Assembly (NCBI GenBank): GCA_030427405.1
Contig: JAUHXK010000004.1
Span: forward strand, 186,001-250,000
Length of the DNA stretch: 64,000 nucleotides
Source: Alphaproteobacteria bacterium
Lineage (GTDB): Bacteria > Pseudomonadota > Alphaproteobacteria > Rhodobacterales > Rhodobacteraceae
Direction of reading: 5' to 3'
The position numbers and the translations under genes are program-made. Of the stretch, positions 36,725 through 45,562 are shown piece after piece. The notes below the pieces were generated by a model. The model was not told where the DNA came from and did not search any database. It saw nothing but the letters and a program-made list of their open reading frames with translations. The number at the start of each line of letters is the position of its first letter. Positions within the stretch are counted from its first letter, which is position 1.

Positions 36725-37374
36725 TGATGCAGCGTCAGGTGCTTAGGGATGCGGCGGTTGGTGTCGCCGTCGCAGAAACGCCGCACGACCTGCAAGCGAT
36801 TTTGCAACCGGCCTGCGCTGCCGCCATCTGGCGGCGCAGCCCTGAGAAAAGCTTTCAGTCATGGGTCGATGGCCTGCCAGCGGATCGGTTGCCGCATGGG
36901 CGCGTGATCGTGCGCCCGGAAATGGTGCGCACAACCCTCCTGACGATGTGCGATGCAGCGCAGACCCCTGTGTGTGCCCAACGCGACCGTCTGGCGGATG
37001 ATGTTGCGGCGCTTGCAACGGTATTTTCGGATCTGATGCGTGCCAAGTGGTTGCGGTTGCGTATGGATGTCGTGACGACAAATGCCTGCCGCCGGTTTCA
37101 CGTCGACGCTGTAACCGCGCGGCTTGTCTGCACCTATCGGGGGACAGGAACGCAATATGGCATCTCGACCGACGGTCAAGAGCCGCGGCGCGTCTTTACC
37201 ACTCCGACTGGGGCGCCGATCCTGTTGCGCGGAACCTTGTGGCCCGCTGACATGGCGTCGGGTCTGCTGCATCGTTCTCCGCCGATCGAGGGCACGGGCG
37301 AGGTGCGCCTGCTGCTGGTGCTTGATCCTGTTGCGGATCCCGAATCCGAATGCGACCCCGTGCAGATGCATTGA
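36721..37374 (+). CDS. DUF1826 family protein
   Basis: The 217-residue cytosolic protein contains [33 protein letters not shown] (seen in two parts), a conserved His/Asp/Cys-containing core of the DUF1826 family. Several His/Cys residues could bind metal. The function is unknown; family genes are frequently next to COG0523 genes. The start ATG overlaps the preceding TGA (ATGATGATG), so the two are translationally coupled. Confidence 0.85.
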   Translation: MMMQRQVLRDAAVGVAVAETPHDLQAILQPACAAAIWRRSPEKSFQSWVDGLPADRLPHGRVIVRPEMVRTTLLTMCDAAQTPVCAQRDRLADDVAALATVFSDLMRAKWLRLRMDVVTTNACRRFHVDAVTARLVCTYRGTGTQYGISTDGQEPRRVFTTPTGAPILLRGTLWPADMASGLLHRSPPIEGTGEVRLLLVLDPVADPESECDPVQMH

Positions 37375-37572
37375 CCCACGCATAAAGTTACGAACCCACG
37401 GCGACGGTCAGCAAACGCCGGAAAACAAATAGGAACGCGCGCCGCAGCCACGCTGCGACCCGATAGGGCCACAAGGCCGGGGCGGCACCTTGTCTGCCAC
37501 AGGGCGGTCTGGTGGACTATTCCGGGGGCAGGGCGTAATGGGAGGCAGAGTTTCCTTTTGGGGAAGAATGCC

Positions 37573-39327
37573 ATGAATGATCGGCTCAGGCGATATGTCC
37601 CGGTGCTGGATTGGGGCCGCGACTACGACCGCAGGACGTTTTCCAATGATCTGGTTGCGGCAGTGATCGTGACGATCATGTTGATCCCGCAATCCCTTGC
37701 CTATGCTTTGCTGGCGGGTTTGCCGCCCGAGGCCGGTATCTATGCCTCGATCGCGCCGATCCTTCTTTACGCAATATTCGGTTCCAGCCGCGTTCTGGCC
37801 GTCGGGCCGGTGGCGGTCGTGTCGCTGCTTACAGCGTCGGCCGTGGGCCAGGTGGCCGATCAGGGCACCGCCGGGTATGCCGTGGCCGCCCTGACACTGG
37901 CCTTTCTTTCGGGCGCCTTCCTGATACTGATGGGCGTTTTGCGTCTTGGGTTTCTTGCAAATTTCCTGAGCCACCCGGTCATCGCCGGTTTCATAACCGC
38001 CTCTGGTATCCTTATCGCGACCAGCCAGTTGAAGCACATTCTGGGGATCAGCGCCCACGGGCACACCTTGCCCCAAATGCTGAACTCGATTTCCCAGCAT
38101 CTGAGCGAGGTCAATGGAACGACCATGTTCATCGGCGTTGCGGCAACGGGTTTTCTGTTTTGGGTGCGCAGATCGCTCAAACCCCTGGTGATCAGGCTTG
38201 GTGCGCCGCCGCTGGTGGCGGATGTCATGACCAAGGCAGGCCCTGTTCTGGCTGTTGTCACTACGACTGTCGCCGTCTGGATGTTTGGGCTGGACAAGCA
38301 GGGTGTGCGGATCGTCGGCGAAGTCCCTCAGGCCCTGCCGCCCTTGACGCTGCCGGGGTTTACGCCGGATCTGATCAATGCGCTGCTGGTGCCTGCGATC
38401 CTGATTTCGATCATCGGGTTTGTCGAATCCGTCTCGGTCGCTCAGACGCTGGCGGCAAAGAAACGGCAGCGCATCGACCCGGATCAGGAGCTGATTGGCC
38501 TGGGCGCTGCAAATATCGGTGCCGCCTTTACCGGTGGCTATCCGGTCACCGGCGGGTTCGCGCGCTCGGTCGTGAATTTTGATGCCGGTGCCGAAACCCC
38601 GGCCGCGGGGGCCTTCACCGCCCTTGGCCTGGCCATCGCGGCCGTGGCGCTGACGCCGCTGGTCTATTACCTGCCCAATGCCACGCTGGCCGCCACGATT
38701 ATCGTGGCAGTTCTCAGCCTGGTGGACCTGTCGATCCTGAAAAAGACATGGGCCTATTCGCGGGCCGATTTCCTGGCGGTTTCGGCGACGATCCTTCTGA
38801 CGCTGGGCCTTGGGGTCGAGGTGGGGGTCGCCTCGGGTGTCGCGATCTCGGTCCTGTTGCATCTTTACAAGACCTCGCGCCCCCATGTCGCCGAAGTCGG
38901 CCTGGTGCCGGGCACGCAGCATTTTCGCAATGTCTTGCGCCACTCTGTCGAAACCGACCCCGCGTTGTTGACGCTTAGGGTGGATGAAAGCCTGTATTTC
39001 GTGAATGCCCGGTTTCTTGAGGAGTTGATTCAGCGACGCGTGACCGAGGGCTGCGCAATCCGCAACGTTGTCTTGATGTTTTCCGCCGTGAACGAGGTCG
39101 ATTTTTCGGCGCTGGAAAGTCTTGAGGCGATCAATCGCCGACTTGCGGATATGGGCGTCGGTCTGGCCTTGTCCGAGGTGAAAGGCCCGGTGATGGACCG
39201 GCTGGAACGATCCCATTTCATCAAGGACCTGAACGGAAAGGTTTATCTGTCGCAACATGACGCCTGGCTGGACCTGATTGGCGCCCCGGTCACGCCAGCA
39301 CCCGACAATCCGGGCACCGATACCTGA
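37573..39327 (+). CDS. SulP-family anion transporter with STAS domain
   Basis: The 584-residue membrane protein has the SulP core of 12-14 helices (residues about 20-420, with MLIPQSLAYALLAGLPPEAGIYAS and TGGYPVTGGFARSVVN, in part) and a C-terminal cytosolic STAS domain (about 440-560). Substrates in the family are sulfate, bicarbonate or carboxylates; none can be assigned here. No carbonic anhydrase or sulfate-assimilation gene is adjacent. The ATG at 37573 has GGGAAG upstream. An inverted repeat lies after the stop. Confidence 0.93.
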   Translation: MNDRLRRYVPVLDWGRDYDRRTFSNDLVAAVIVTIMLIPQSLAYALLAGLPPEAGIYASIAPILLYAIFGSSRVLAVGPVAVVSLLTASAVGQVADQGTAGYAVAALTLAFLSGAFLILMGVLRLGFLANFLSHPVIAGFITASGILIATSQLKHILGISAHGHTLPQMLNSISQHLSEVNGTTMFIGVAATGFLFWVRRSLKPLVIRLGAPPLVADVMTKAGPVLAVVTTTVAVWMFGLDKQGVRIVGEVPQALPPLTLPGFTPDLINALLVPAILISIIGFVESVSVAQTLAAKKRQRIDPDQELIGLGAANIGAAFTGGYPVTGGFARSVVNFDAGAETPAAGAFTALGLAIAAVALTPLVYYLPNATLAATIIVAVLSLVDLSILKKTWAYSRADFLAVSATILLTLGLGVEVGVASGVAISVLLHLYKTSRPHVAEVGLVPGTQHFRNVLRHSVETDPALLTLRVDESLYFVNARFLEELIQRRVTEGCAIRNVVLMFSAVNEVDFSALESLEAINRRLADMGVGLALSEVKGPVMDRLERSHFIKDLNGKVYLSQHDAWLDLIGAPVTPAPDNPGTDT

Positions 39328-39349
39328 GATGGGCGTCTTTGGCCTGACC

Positions 39350-39368
39350 TGAACATCAAGGATGTTCA
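39350..39368. promoter_or_regulatory. perfect inverted repeat between sulP and the L,D-transpeptidase-like gene
   Basis: The dyad TGAACATC-AAG-GATGTTCA has 8-bp perfect arms, 22 bp after the sulP stop and 62 bp before the next start. There is no following T-run, so an operator is as likely as an RNA hairpin. It does not fit the alphaproteobacterial LexA spacing (GTTC-N7-GTTC). Confidence 0.45.
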
Positions 39369-39429
39369 CCCTTGCCGGGGCGAACTGTGCTATGATGATC
39401 CCGAGGATATCAGGCAGGAGACTTTTCAG

Positions 39430-40410
39430 GTGATGTTGAATTCGCTTCGCTTTGGCTGTGCCGTCCTTTTGGGGATTGCCCTGACCGGAACGATGCCCGC
39501 TCGGTCCGACGCGCAATCACGCGATGTACCGGCTTGGCTGCAAAAACATGTTGGCACAGGCGACGGTCAGATTGCGCCCGTCGTGCTGCAGCGGGCGCGT
39601 GAACTTTATCGGACCAAGGTCCGGCAGGGGAAGGTTTCGAACCCGTGCTACCTTGCCAAGGATGCGACGCGTCCAAGCACATCGGCCAATGGCGCTCCGG
39701 GGCGTCGGTTCTATGTTATCTGTGAATCCAGCAAGACCTTTCGCGCAGTGTCGTCCGGGTATGGAAACGGGCGCAAACTGTCGCGGGCGAATTTTGCAAA
39801 TGGGCGGCAATGCGCCAAGAACTTCAGCAACGCCGAGGGCTCGAAGCTGACCGCTGGCGGGTCCTATATCACGGCCGAAACACGAACGTCGTTCAAGGGG
39901 TACTATAACCAGTCGGGCAAGCGGCAGCCCTTTTACCGCACATTCTTGCTGTATGATGGCGAAGGCGAAACGAAAAACGCGCGCGAGCGGGCCATTGGGG
40001 GGCATCCCGCCGTCTTTTTGAAATGGCAATGCCGCTTCAAGAACCCGCAAAGCGCCCATGCCGATGCCGAAGGGTATGTCCCTTACGGCAGGCTGGTGAA
40101 CTATACCGGCGGGCGCAGCAATGGCTGTACCACCTGGTCCGAAGATGCATCAGAAGACATACTGGCCCTGGTCGAAGGCAACCCGACGACCCTGTATATC
40201 TACCCCGAGTCCCGAGACATCAATGCCGTTGCAAAGGCGGTTGGAAAACAACGCGCCCTTGCCAAGGCCGGGCTTTACTGGAACGCCGCCTGCCTGCGGG
40301 CAATCGGGGCCCCAAAATTCTGGCCCAAACGTACCTTGCAGCCCATCATAAACGAATGGCGGCAGTCCTTGCCAAAACAACCGCCCCTCGTCTTGCCCAT
40401 TTGCAAGTAA
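39430..40410 (+). CDS. L,D-transpeptidase catalytic-domain-like exported protein
   Basis: The 326-residue protein has a signal peptide (cleavage near MPARSDAQS), so it is periplasmic. The middle domain resembles the YkuD_2-type murein L,D-transpeptidase family, with the likely catalytic cysteine in the motif GRSNGCTTW and an upstream GGHPAVFLKW. Such enzymes cross-link or modify peptidoglycan. About 70 residues follow the catalytic motif. It stands alone and converges on mtlK; the assignment to the exact family is moderate. Confidence 0.75.
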   Translation: MMLNSLRFGCAVLLGIALTGTMPARSDAQSRDVPAWLQKHVGTGDGQIAPVVLQRARELYRTKVRQGKVSNPCYLAKDATRPSTSANGAPGRRFYVICESSKTFRAVSSGYGNGRKLSRANFANGRQCAKNFSNAEGSKLTAGGSYITAETRTSFKGYYNQSGKRQPFYRTFLLYDGEGETKNARERAIGGHPAVFLKWQCRFKNPQSAHADAEGYVPYGRLVNYTGGRSNGCTTWSEDASEDILALVEGNPTTLYIYPESRDINAVAKAVGKQRALAKAGLYWNAACLRAIGAPKFWPKRTLQPIINEWRQSLPKQPPLVLPICK

Positions 40411-40467
40411 GAACGGGGGCTTTGACCGGGCCGAGCGTCACTTGGGGTTTCACGGCGGGTTGAACCC

Positions 40468-41967
40468 TTAGCCCGAGCGTGCCGCAGCCCCTGCGCCCTG
40501 GGTTGCATATTCGGCCAGCGCGGCCTCGCATCCGTGCTGCCAGATCATCTCCAGCCACCGGCAAAATGGTTCCGCGAACTGTTCGGATTGTTCAAGATCG
40601 CCATAGATCCCGCTTTGGCTTAACCATTTTCGCGGGTCGTGGCGTGCTGCGTTTGCGGTGCTGGCCAGATCGTTCCAGATCGGATCGTTTGCTTCGATCT
40701 TTGTGCCATTTTCACGGATGCCGGCGCACATGCGCGCCCAAAGCGCCTCGACAAGGGCCAGACCTTCGACCGAGTGACCTGCCGCAAGCTGATCCCTTAG
40801 AACGGGCAAAACAAACCCGGTGTGGCGGGCCGATCCGTCAAAGGCGACGCGGCGCGTGGTGTCGACGATGCGTGGATTTGAGAACCGGGATTCGATCAGG
40901 CTGATGTAATCTGACGGGGTCTTGCCGGGCACCGGTGCAACCGTCGGCGCGATCTCGGTTCTGAGAACCTTGCCAAAGAATGGCCGGATCAGCGGGTGTT
41001 CCATGCATTGCGAAATCGTCTCGAGCCCCAGGATCTCGCCCGCATTGGCCAAGACCTGGTGACCGGCATTCAGGATGCGGATTTTCATCGTCTCAAAGGC
41101 GTGGACATCGTCCGAGAATGTCGCGCCCACCGCGTCCCAGTCGGGGCGGCCTGCGCAGAACCTGTCTTCGATCACCCACTGACGAAAGGCCTCGTGGGTG
41201 ACGACGGCCGTGTCGTTGATGCCGAATTGCGTGGCCAGGGCCAGCTCGTTCGGACCGGTCGCAGGGGCGATGCAATCCACCATCGAGTTCGGAAAGGTCG
41301 CGTTCTCGTCGATCCAGTCCGCAAGGTCCGGGTCGGAAAGTCTTGCCAGCGAGGTTACGGCCTGATGCAGGATATGGCCATTGCCCTGCAGATTGTCGCA
41401 ACTCAGCCCTGTAAACGCGCCCAACCCCGCAGAACGGCGCAACCGCAGGGCGGCGACCATGGCGCCGAAGGCCGTGCGTGGCCTGTCGGGGTGGGCCGCG
41501 TCGAACTGGATGTCGGGGTGGCTGGCGTCGAACCCCTTGGTGACCGGGTCAATGTAATACCCGCTTTCGGTCACTGTCATGGCCACGATACGGATGGCGG
41601 GATCGGCCATTTGGCGGATCAGCGATCCGTTGCCTTCCTCGATCGGCAAGTAGTCGATCATCGATCCGATGACCTCGGCCGATACATCTTGCGGGTCAAG
41701 CTGGATCAGCGTTGTCAGGCAATCCTGCGCCAAAAGCTTTTCACGCATGGCCGCATCATAGGGCCGGACGCCTGCGCCGATGATCGCCCAGTCGTGGGCC
41801 TTGCCGTCCTGCATCAGGCGATGCAGGTACCAGGCCTGGTGAGCCCGGTGAAAATTGCCGACACCGATATGCACGATGCCCGGTGTCAGCCCCTTGCGAT
41901 CATATCGGGGGCGTTCGACGGCAAGGTGATCGAGCGTTGCATTCGAAAGTGAGATCAGCTCATCCAT
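40468..41967 (-). CDS. mtlK: mannitol dehydrogenase
   Basis: The 499-residue NAD-dependent polyol dehydrogenase oxidises D-mannitol (also D-arabinitol in relatives) to fructose. The N-terminal Rossmann part has VHIGVGNFHRAHQAWYL; the C-terminal catalytic domain includes KIRILNAGHQVLANAG, with the conserved catalytic lysine and histidine. It is the last gene of the sorbitol/mannitol operon and overlaps smoS by 13 bp, as in Rhodobacter sphaeroides. The fructokinase gene mtlZ that follows there is absent. Confidence 0.94.
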   Translation of the reverse strand: MDELISLSNATLDHLAVERPRYDRKGLTPGIVHIGVGNFHRAHQAWYLHRLMQDGKAHDWAIIGAGVRPYDAAMREKLLAQDCLTTLIQLDPQDVSAEVIGSMIDYLPIEEGNGSLIRQMADPAIRIVAMTVTESGYYIDPVTKGFDASHPDIQFDAAHPDRPRTAFGAMVAALRLRRSAGLGAFTGLSCDNLQGNGHILHQAVTSLARLSDPDLADWIDENATFPNSMVDCIAPATGPNELALATQFGINDTAVVTHEAFRQWVIEDRFCAGRPDWDAVGATFSDDVHAFETMKIRILNAGHQVLANAGEILGLETISQCMEHPLIRPFFGKVLRTEIAPTVAPVPGKTPSDYISLIESRFSNPRIVDTTRRVAFDGSARHTGFVLPVLRDQLAAGHSVEGLALVEALWARMCAGIRENGTKIEANDPIWNDLASTANAARHDPRKWLSQSGIYGDLEQSEQFAEPFCRWLEMIWQHGCEAALAEYATQGAGAAARSG

Positions 41968-42725
41968 TGTCCACCATCCACATTGTAGGTCTGAGCGACG
42001 ATGTAATCCGCAGCATCACTGGCCAGAAAAACGGCCATGCCGGTCAAATCACCTGGTGTCCCCATGCGCCCGTAGGGGACCGCTGCTCCGACTTCTTGTT
42101 TCTTTTGGCCGGGGGCCTTGTTTTCATATCGTGCAAAAAAGGCGTCGACGCCGTCCCAGTGTGCGCCATCGACGACGCCGGGCGAGATTGCGTTCACGTT
42201 GATGCCGTGTTTGATCAGGTCCAGCCCGGCAGATTGCGTCAGGCTGATAACGGCGGCCTTGCTGGCGCAATAGACGGCCACCAGGGGTTCACCACGTCGA
42301 CCAGCCTGACTGGCCATGTTGATGATTTTGCCGCCTTTCCCGCGTGCGATCATATGGCGGGCGACGGCCTGCATCGTGAAAAGCGTGCCGGCGACATTGA
42401 TATCAAAGACCTGTTGATAGGCGTCGCGGTCGATCTCGACGATCGGGGCTGCGGTAAACAGCGCGGCATTGTTGATCAGGATGTCGATCTGCCCGAGTTC
42501 CGAAATTGTCTGGCCCACGGCCTGGCTAATGCTTTCGGGGTCGGTGACATCCATTGCAATGGCAAGCGCGCTGGCGCCCAGTTCGTCCGCCGTTTCACGC
42601 GCCTTGCCGATATTGATGTCGGCAATGGCGACGCGGGCACCCTCGGCTATGTAAGCCTGCGCAAAGGCCCGCCCAATCCCTTGGGCGGCGCCGGTAATCA
42701 GGGCTGTTTTGCCAGCCAGTTGCAT
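41955..42725 (-). CDS. smoS: sorbitol dehydrogenase (SDR family)
   Basis: The 256-residue short-chain dehydrogenase should oxidise D-sorbitol to fructose or galactitol to tagatose, as SmoS/PolS does. Visible motifs are the NAD site ITGAAQGIGRAFAQAY, NNAALF, and the active-site tyrosine/lysine in YCASKAA. Its start overlaps the smoK stop by one base and its stop overlaps mtlK, so it is translated within the ABC operon. Confidence 0.92.
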   Translation of the reverse strand: MQLAGKTALITGAAQGIGRAFAQAYIAEGARVAIADINIGKARETADELGASALAIAMDVTDPESISQAVGQTISELGQIDILINNAALFTAAPIVEIDRDAYQQVFDINVAGTLFTMQAVARHMIARGKGGKIINMASQAGRRGEPLVAVYCASKAAVISLTQSAGLDLIKHGINVNAISPGVVDGAHWDGVDAFFARYENKAPGQKKQEVGAAVPYGRMGTPGDLTGMAVFLASDAADYIVAQTYNVDGGQWMS

Positions 42726-43729
42726 CAGCCGATCCTCAGGCCCTGAGCATCGAACTTGTGCAGCTTGTCCATTTGCGGCGTCAGATAGATCGTGTCGCCG
42801 TGCTTGGCCTGGATGTCGCCGGTAATCCGCACCGTGACCAGATCACCAAGGCCGGTTTCATGCACATGGATAAACGTGTCCGAGCCCAGATGCTCGGCGA
42901 CACCGACGACGCCCTTCCACATTCCTTCCGTCTTGCTGACATCGGTATGTTCCGGGCGGATGCCGATGGTTGCGGCGCCGTGCTTTTCGGCCTCGGCCCC
43001 TTTGATCAGGTTCATCTTGGGCGAGCCGATGAAGCCCGCAACAAATTCGTTGCGCGGGGTGTGGTAAAGCTCAAGCGGAGACCCGACCTGTTCCACGATA
43101 CCTGCGCGCAGAACGACGATCTTGTCGGCCATGGTCATCGCCTCGACCTGGTCGTGGGTCACATAGATCATGGTCGTCTTCAGCCGTTCATGCAGCTCGC
43201 TGATCTCCAGCCGCATGCCGACGCGCAGCGCCGCATCCAGGTTGGAGAGCGGCTCGTCAAACAGGAAGGCCGCCGGTTCGCGGACAATGGCCCGTCCGAT
43301 GGCAACCCGCTGACGCTGACCGCCCGACAACTGGCCCGGACGGCGGTCCAGGTAATCGGTAAGGTTCAGCGCCTTGGCGGCGCTATCAATCCTGCGGTTC
43401 TGTTCGGCCTCGTCGATCCCGGCCATTTTCATCGGAAACGCGATGTTCTTGCGCACCGACATATGGGGGTAGAGGGCGTAGGATTGGAACACCATTGCCA
43501 GACCACGCTTGGCCGGGGGCACGTTCGTGGCGTCGTTTCCATCGATCTCGATATGACCGGTGGTGATGTCCTCAAGGCCCGCGATCAGCCGCAGCAGCGT
43601 TGACTTGCCACACCCCGAAGGGCCGACGAACACGGTGAACTCTCCATCTTCGATCGTAAGATCAAGAGGCGGGATGACTTCGACTTCTCCGAAGCGCTTG
43701 GTCACTTGGTTGAGTTTGATTTGTCCCAT
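42725..43729 (-). CDS. smoK: sorbitol/mannitol ABC importer ATP-binding protein
   Basis: The 334-residue ATPase is of the MalK/UgpC type: Walker [14 protein letters not shown], signature [14 protein letters not shown], Walker [13 protein letters not shown] and the switch [15 protein letters not shown]-terminal OB-fold regulatory domain (about 235-334) is typical of polyol and sugar importers. It energises the two permeases encoded directly upstream. Confidence 0.94.
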   Translation of the reverse strand: MGQIKLNQVTKRFGEVEVIPPLDLTIEDGEFTVFVGPSGCGKSTLLRLIAGLEDITTGHIEIDGNDATNVPPAKRGLAMVFQSYALYPHMSVRKNIAFPMKMAGIDEAEQNRRIDSAAKALNLTDYLDRRPGQLSGGQRQRVAIGRAIVREPAAFLFDEPLSNLDAALRVGMRLEISELHERLKTTMIYVTHDQVEAMTMADKIVVLRAGIVEQVGSPLELYHTPRNEFVAGFIGSPKMNLIKGAEAEKHGAATIGIRPEHTDVSKTEGMWKGVVGVAEHLGSDTFIHVHETGLGDLVTVRITGDIQAKHGDTIYLTPQMDKLHKFDAQGLRIG

Positions 43730-43741
43730 TGGTCAAGTTCC

Positions 43742-44572
43742 TTATTTGACTGCGCCGAAAGTCAGGCCGCTGACAAGTTGCTTCTGGCTGAACCAGCCAA
43801 GAATGAGGATGGGCGCGATAGCCATGGTCGAGGCCGCGCTGAGTTTGGCAAAGAACAAGCCTTCGGGGCTTGAGTAGCTGGCGATGAAGGCCGTCAGGGG
43901 GGCCGCATTGACCGCCGTCAGGTTCAGCGTCCAGAACGCCTCGTTCCAGGCCAGGATAAAGTTCAACAGCAGCGTCGATGCGATGCCGGGAACCGCCATG
44001 GGGGTGAGAACATAAAGGATCTCTTCCTTCAGTGTCGCCCCGTCCATCCGAGCAGCTTCAAGAATTTCGCCCGGTATTTCCCTGAAATAGGTGTAGAGCA
44101 TCCAGACGATGATCGGCAGGTTCATCAGCATCAGCACAATGACCAGTCCGGTCCGGGTGTCCAGGATCCCCAATTTGATGAAGATCAGGTAGATCGGATA
44201 CAGAACGCCAACCGCGGGCAGCATCTTTGTGGACAGCATCCACAACAGGATGTCCTTGGTGCGCTTGGATGGCACAAAGGCCATCGACCAGGCGGCAGGA
44301 ACGGCGACCAGAATGCCAAGCAGGGTGGACCCGCCCGCGATGATGACCGAATTCCACAAGAACCGCATGTAGTTCGAGCGTTCCATTACCACCGCGTAGT
44401 TTTCCAGCGTCCAGTCGAATGCCAAGAAAATTGGCGGGTCGGCAATGGCCTGGGCTTCGGTCTTGAAGCTGGTCAGGATCGTCCACAGGATCGGGAAGAA
44501 GATCAGCAGACCGATGCCCCATGCGGCGGCGGTATTGATGATTTTGCGTTGTTGAGTAACTGCGCGGGCCAT
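43742..44572 (-). CDS. smoG: sorbitol/mannitol ABC importer permease 2
   Basis: The 276-residue membrane protein has six helices and the CUT1-family MalG-type loop EAARMDGATLKEEILYVLTPMAVPG (seen in part) that contacts the ATPase. It pairs with SmoF to form the channel for polyols. It starts 10 bp after the smoF stop. Confidence 0.93.
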   Translation of the reverse strand: MARAVTQQRKIINTAAAWGIGLLIFFPILWTILTSFKTEAQAIADPPIFLAFDWTLENYAVVMERSNYMRFLWNSVIIAGGSTLLGILVAVPAAWSMAFVPSKRTKDILLWMLSTKMLPAVGVLYPIYLIFIKLGILDTRTGLVIVLMLMNLPIIVWMLYTYFREIPGEILEAARMDGATLKEEILYVLTPMAVPGIASTLLLNFILAWNEAFWTLNLTAVNAAPLTAFIASYSSPEGLFFAKLSAASTMAIAPILILGWFSQKQLVSGLTFGAVK

Positions 44573-44582
44573 GATGTCCTCC

Positions 44583-45449
44583 TCACGCGTCCAGGTTCTT
44601 GCCGACCGCGCGCATCAGGAAGATGGCCACGATATTGGCGAGAATGATTGCATAGACACCACCGGCCGAGCCGAGGCCTACGTTCTGGCTTTCGAGTACC
44701 CGCTGGAAGATCAGATAGGTCAGTGTCCGCGTTCCGAATGCGCCACCGGTGGTGACGAAAATCTCGGCGAAAACTGCCAGCAGGAAGATGGTCTGGATCA
44801 GCACCACAACCGTGATGGCGCGCCCCAGGTGGGGCAGGGTGATATATCCGAAACGCTTGAGCGGGGGCGCCCCGTCCATTTCCGCCGCTTCCAGCTGTTC
44901 GCTGTCGAGCGATTGAATAGCGGTCAGCAGGATGAGCGTTGCGAAGGGCAGCCACTGCCACGAGACAATCATCACGATCGACGGCAGCGATGCCTGGCTC
45001 AGCCATTCTATCGGCGTTGCGCCAAAGAACTTCCACAGATGAGCCAAAAGGCCGTTCACGGGGTCCATGAACATGTTCTTCCACACCAGCGCGGATACGG
45101 TTGGCATCACGAAAAAGGGTGCGATGACCAGGATGCGCACCACGCCTTGCCCCCACATCGGCTGGTTCAGCAGGATGGCAAGCAGGACGCCGAAAACAAC
45201 CGTGATCAGCAAGACACCGCCAACGATGGTCAGCGTCGCAACGACGGATGGCCAGAAGGCGCTTGAGCTTACAAAGCGGACATAATTTTCAAAACCGACC
45301 CAGCCAAGATCGCCACCGCGCAGAGGAAGGTATTTCTTGAACGAGAACATTAGGGTCATGATCAGTGGGACGAGCATCCAGCCAAGAAGCAAGACGACCG
45401 CTGGCGCCATCATAAGTCGAGCCGCTGATCGGGAATGTTGAGTTGCCAT
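44583..45449 (-). CDS. smoF: sorbitol/mannitol ABC importer permease 1
   Basis: The 288-residue permease is of the MalF type with six helices; the ATPase-contact loop is EAAEMDGAPPLKRFGYITLP. The frame is open to 45488, but the ATG at 45449 is preferred because AGGAGG lies 8 bases upstream. A strong GC hairpin separates it from the binding-protein gene, which probably sets a higher level for the latter. Confidence 0.93.
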   Translation of the reverse strand: MATQHSRSAARLMMAPAVVLLLGWMLVPLIMTLMFSFKKYLPLRGGDLGWVGFENYVRFVSSSAFWPSVVATLTIVGGVLLITVVFGVLLAILLNQPMWGQGVVRILVIAPFFVMPTVSALVWKNMFMDPVNGLLAHLWKFFGATPIEWLSQASLPSIVMIVSWQWLPFATLILLTAIQSLDSEQLEAAEMDGAPPLKRFGYITLPHLGRAITVVVLIQTIFLLAVFAEIFVTTGGAFGTRTLTYLIFQRVLESQNVGLGSAGGVYAIILANIVAIFLMRAVGKNLDA

Positions 45450-45521
45450 TGGGCATACCTCCTCTGTTGATCGCCTGCCGGCCATCATAAACGGAGCTGC
45501 AATTTAATGAGAATGGGGTTC

Positions 45522-45547
45522 CCCGGGGGCGCGTCGGCGCCCCCGGG
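45522..45547 (-). other. strong intercistronic hairpin between smoE and smoF
   Basis: A perfect 11-bp stem CCCGGGGGCGC/GCGCCCCCGGG with a GTCG loop starts 15 bp after the smoE stop. No T-run follows on the operon strand, so it is more likely an mRNA-stabilising or attenuating structure than a full terminator. In other ABC operons such hairpins raise binding-protein expression over the permeases. Confidence 0.7.
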
Positions 45548-45562
45548 ACAGTGAGTGGCCGT

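Noticed and set aside
39350..39368. LexA box reading of the TGAACATC dyad
   Set aside because: The spacing GAAC-N9-GTTC does not match the alphaproteobacterial GTTC-N7-GTTC type or the GAAC-N4-GTTC type.
37408..39516. A 702-codon open frame on the minus strand opposite sulP
   Set aside because: The product is rich in Arg, His, Gln and Asp with no domain, as expected from antisense reading of a GC-rich gene; the plus-strand SulP protein has clear family motifs.
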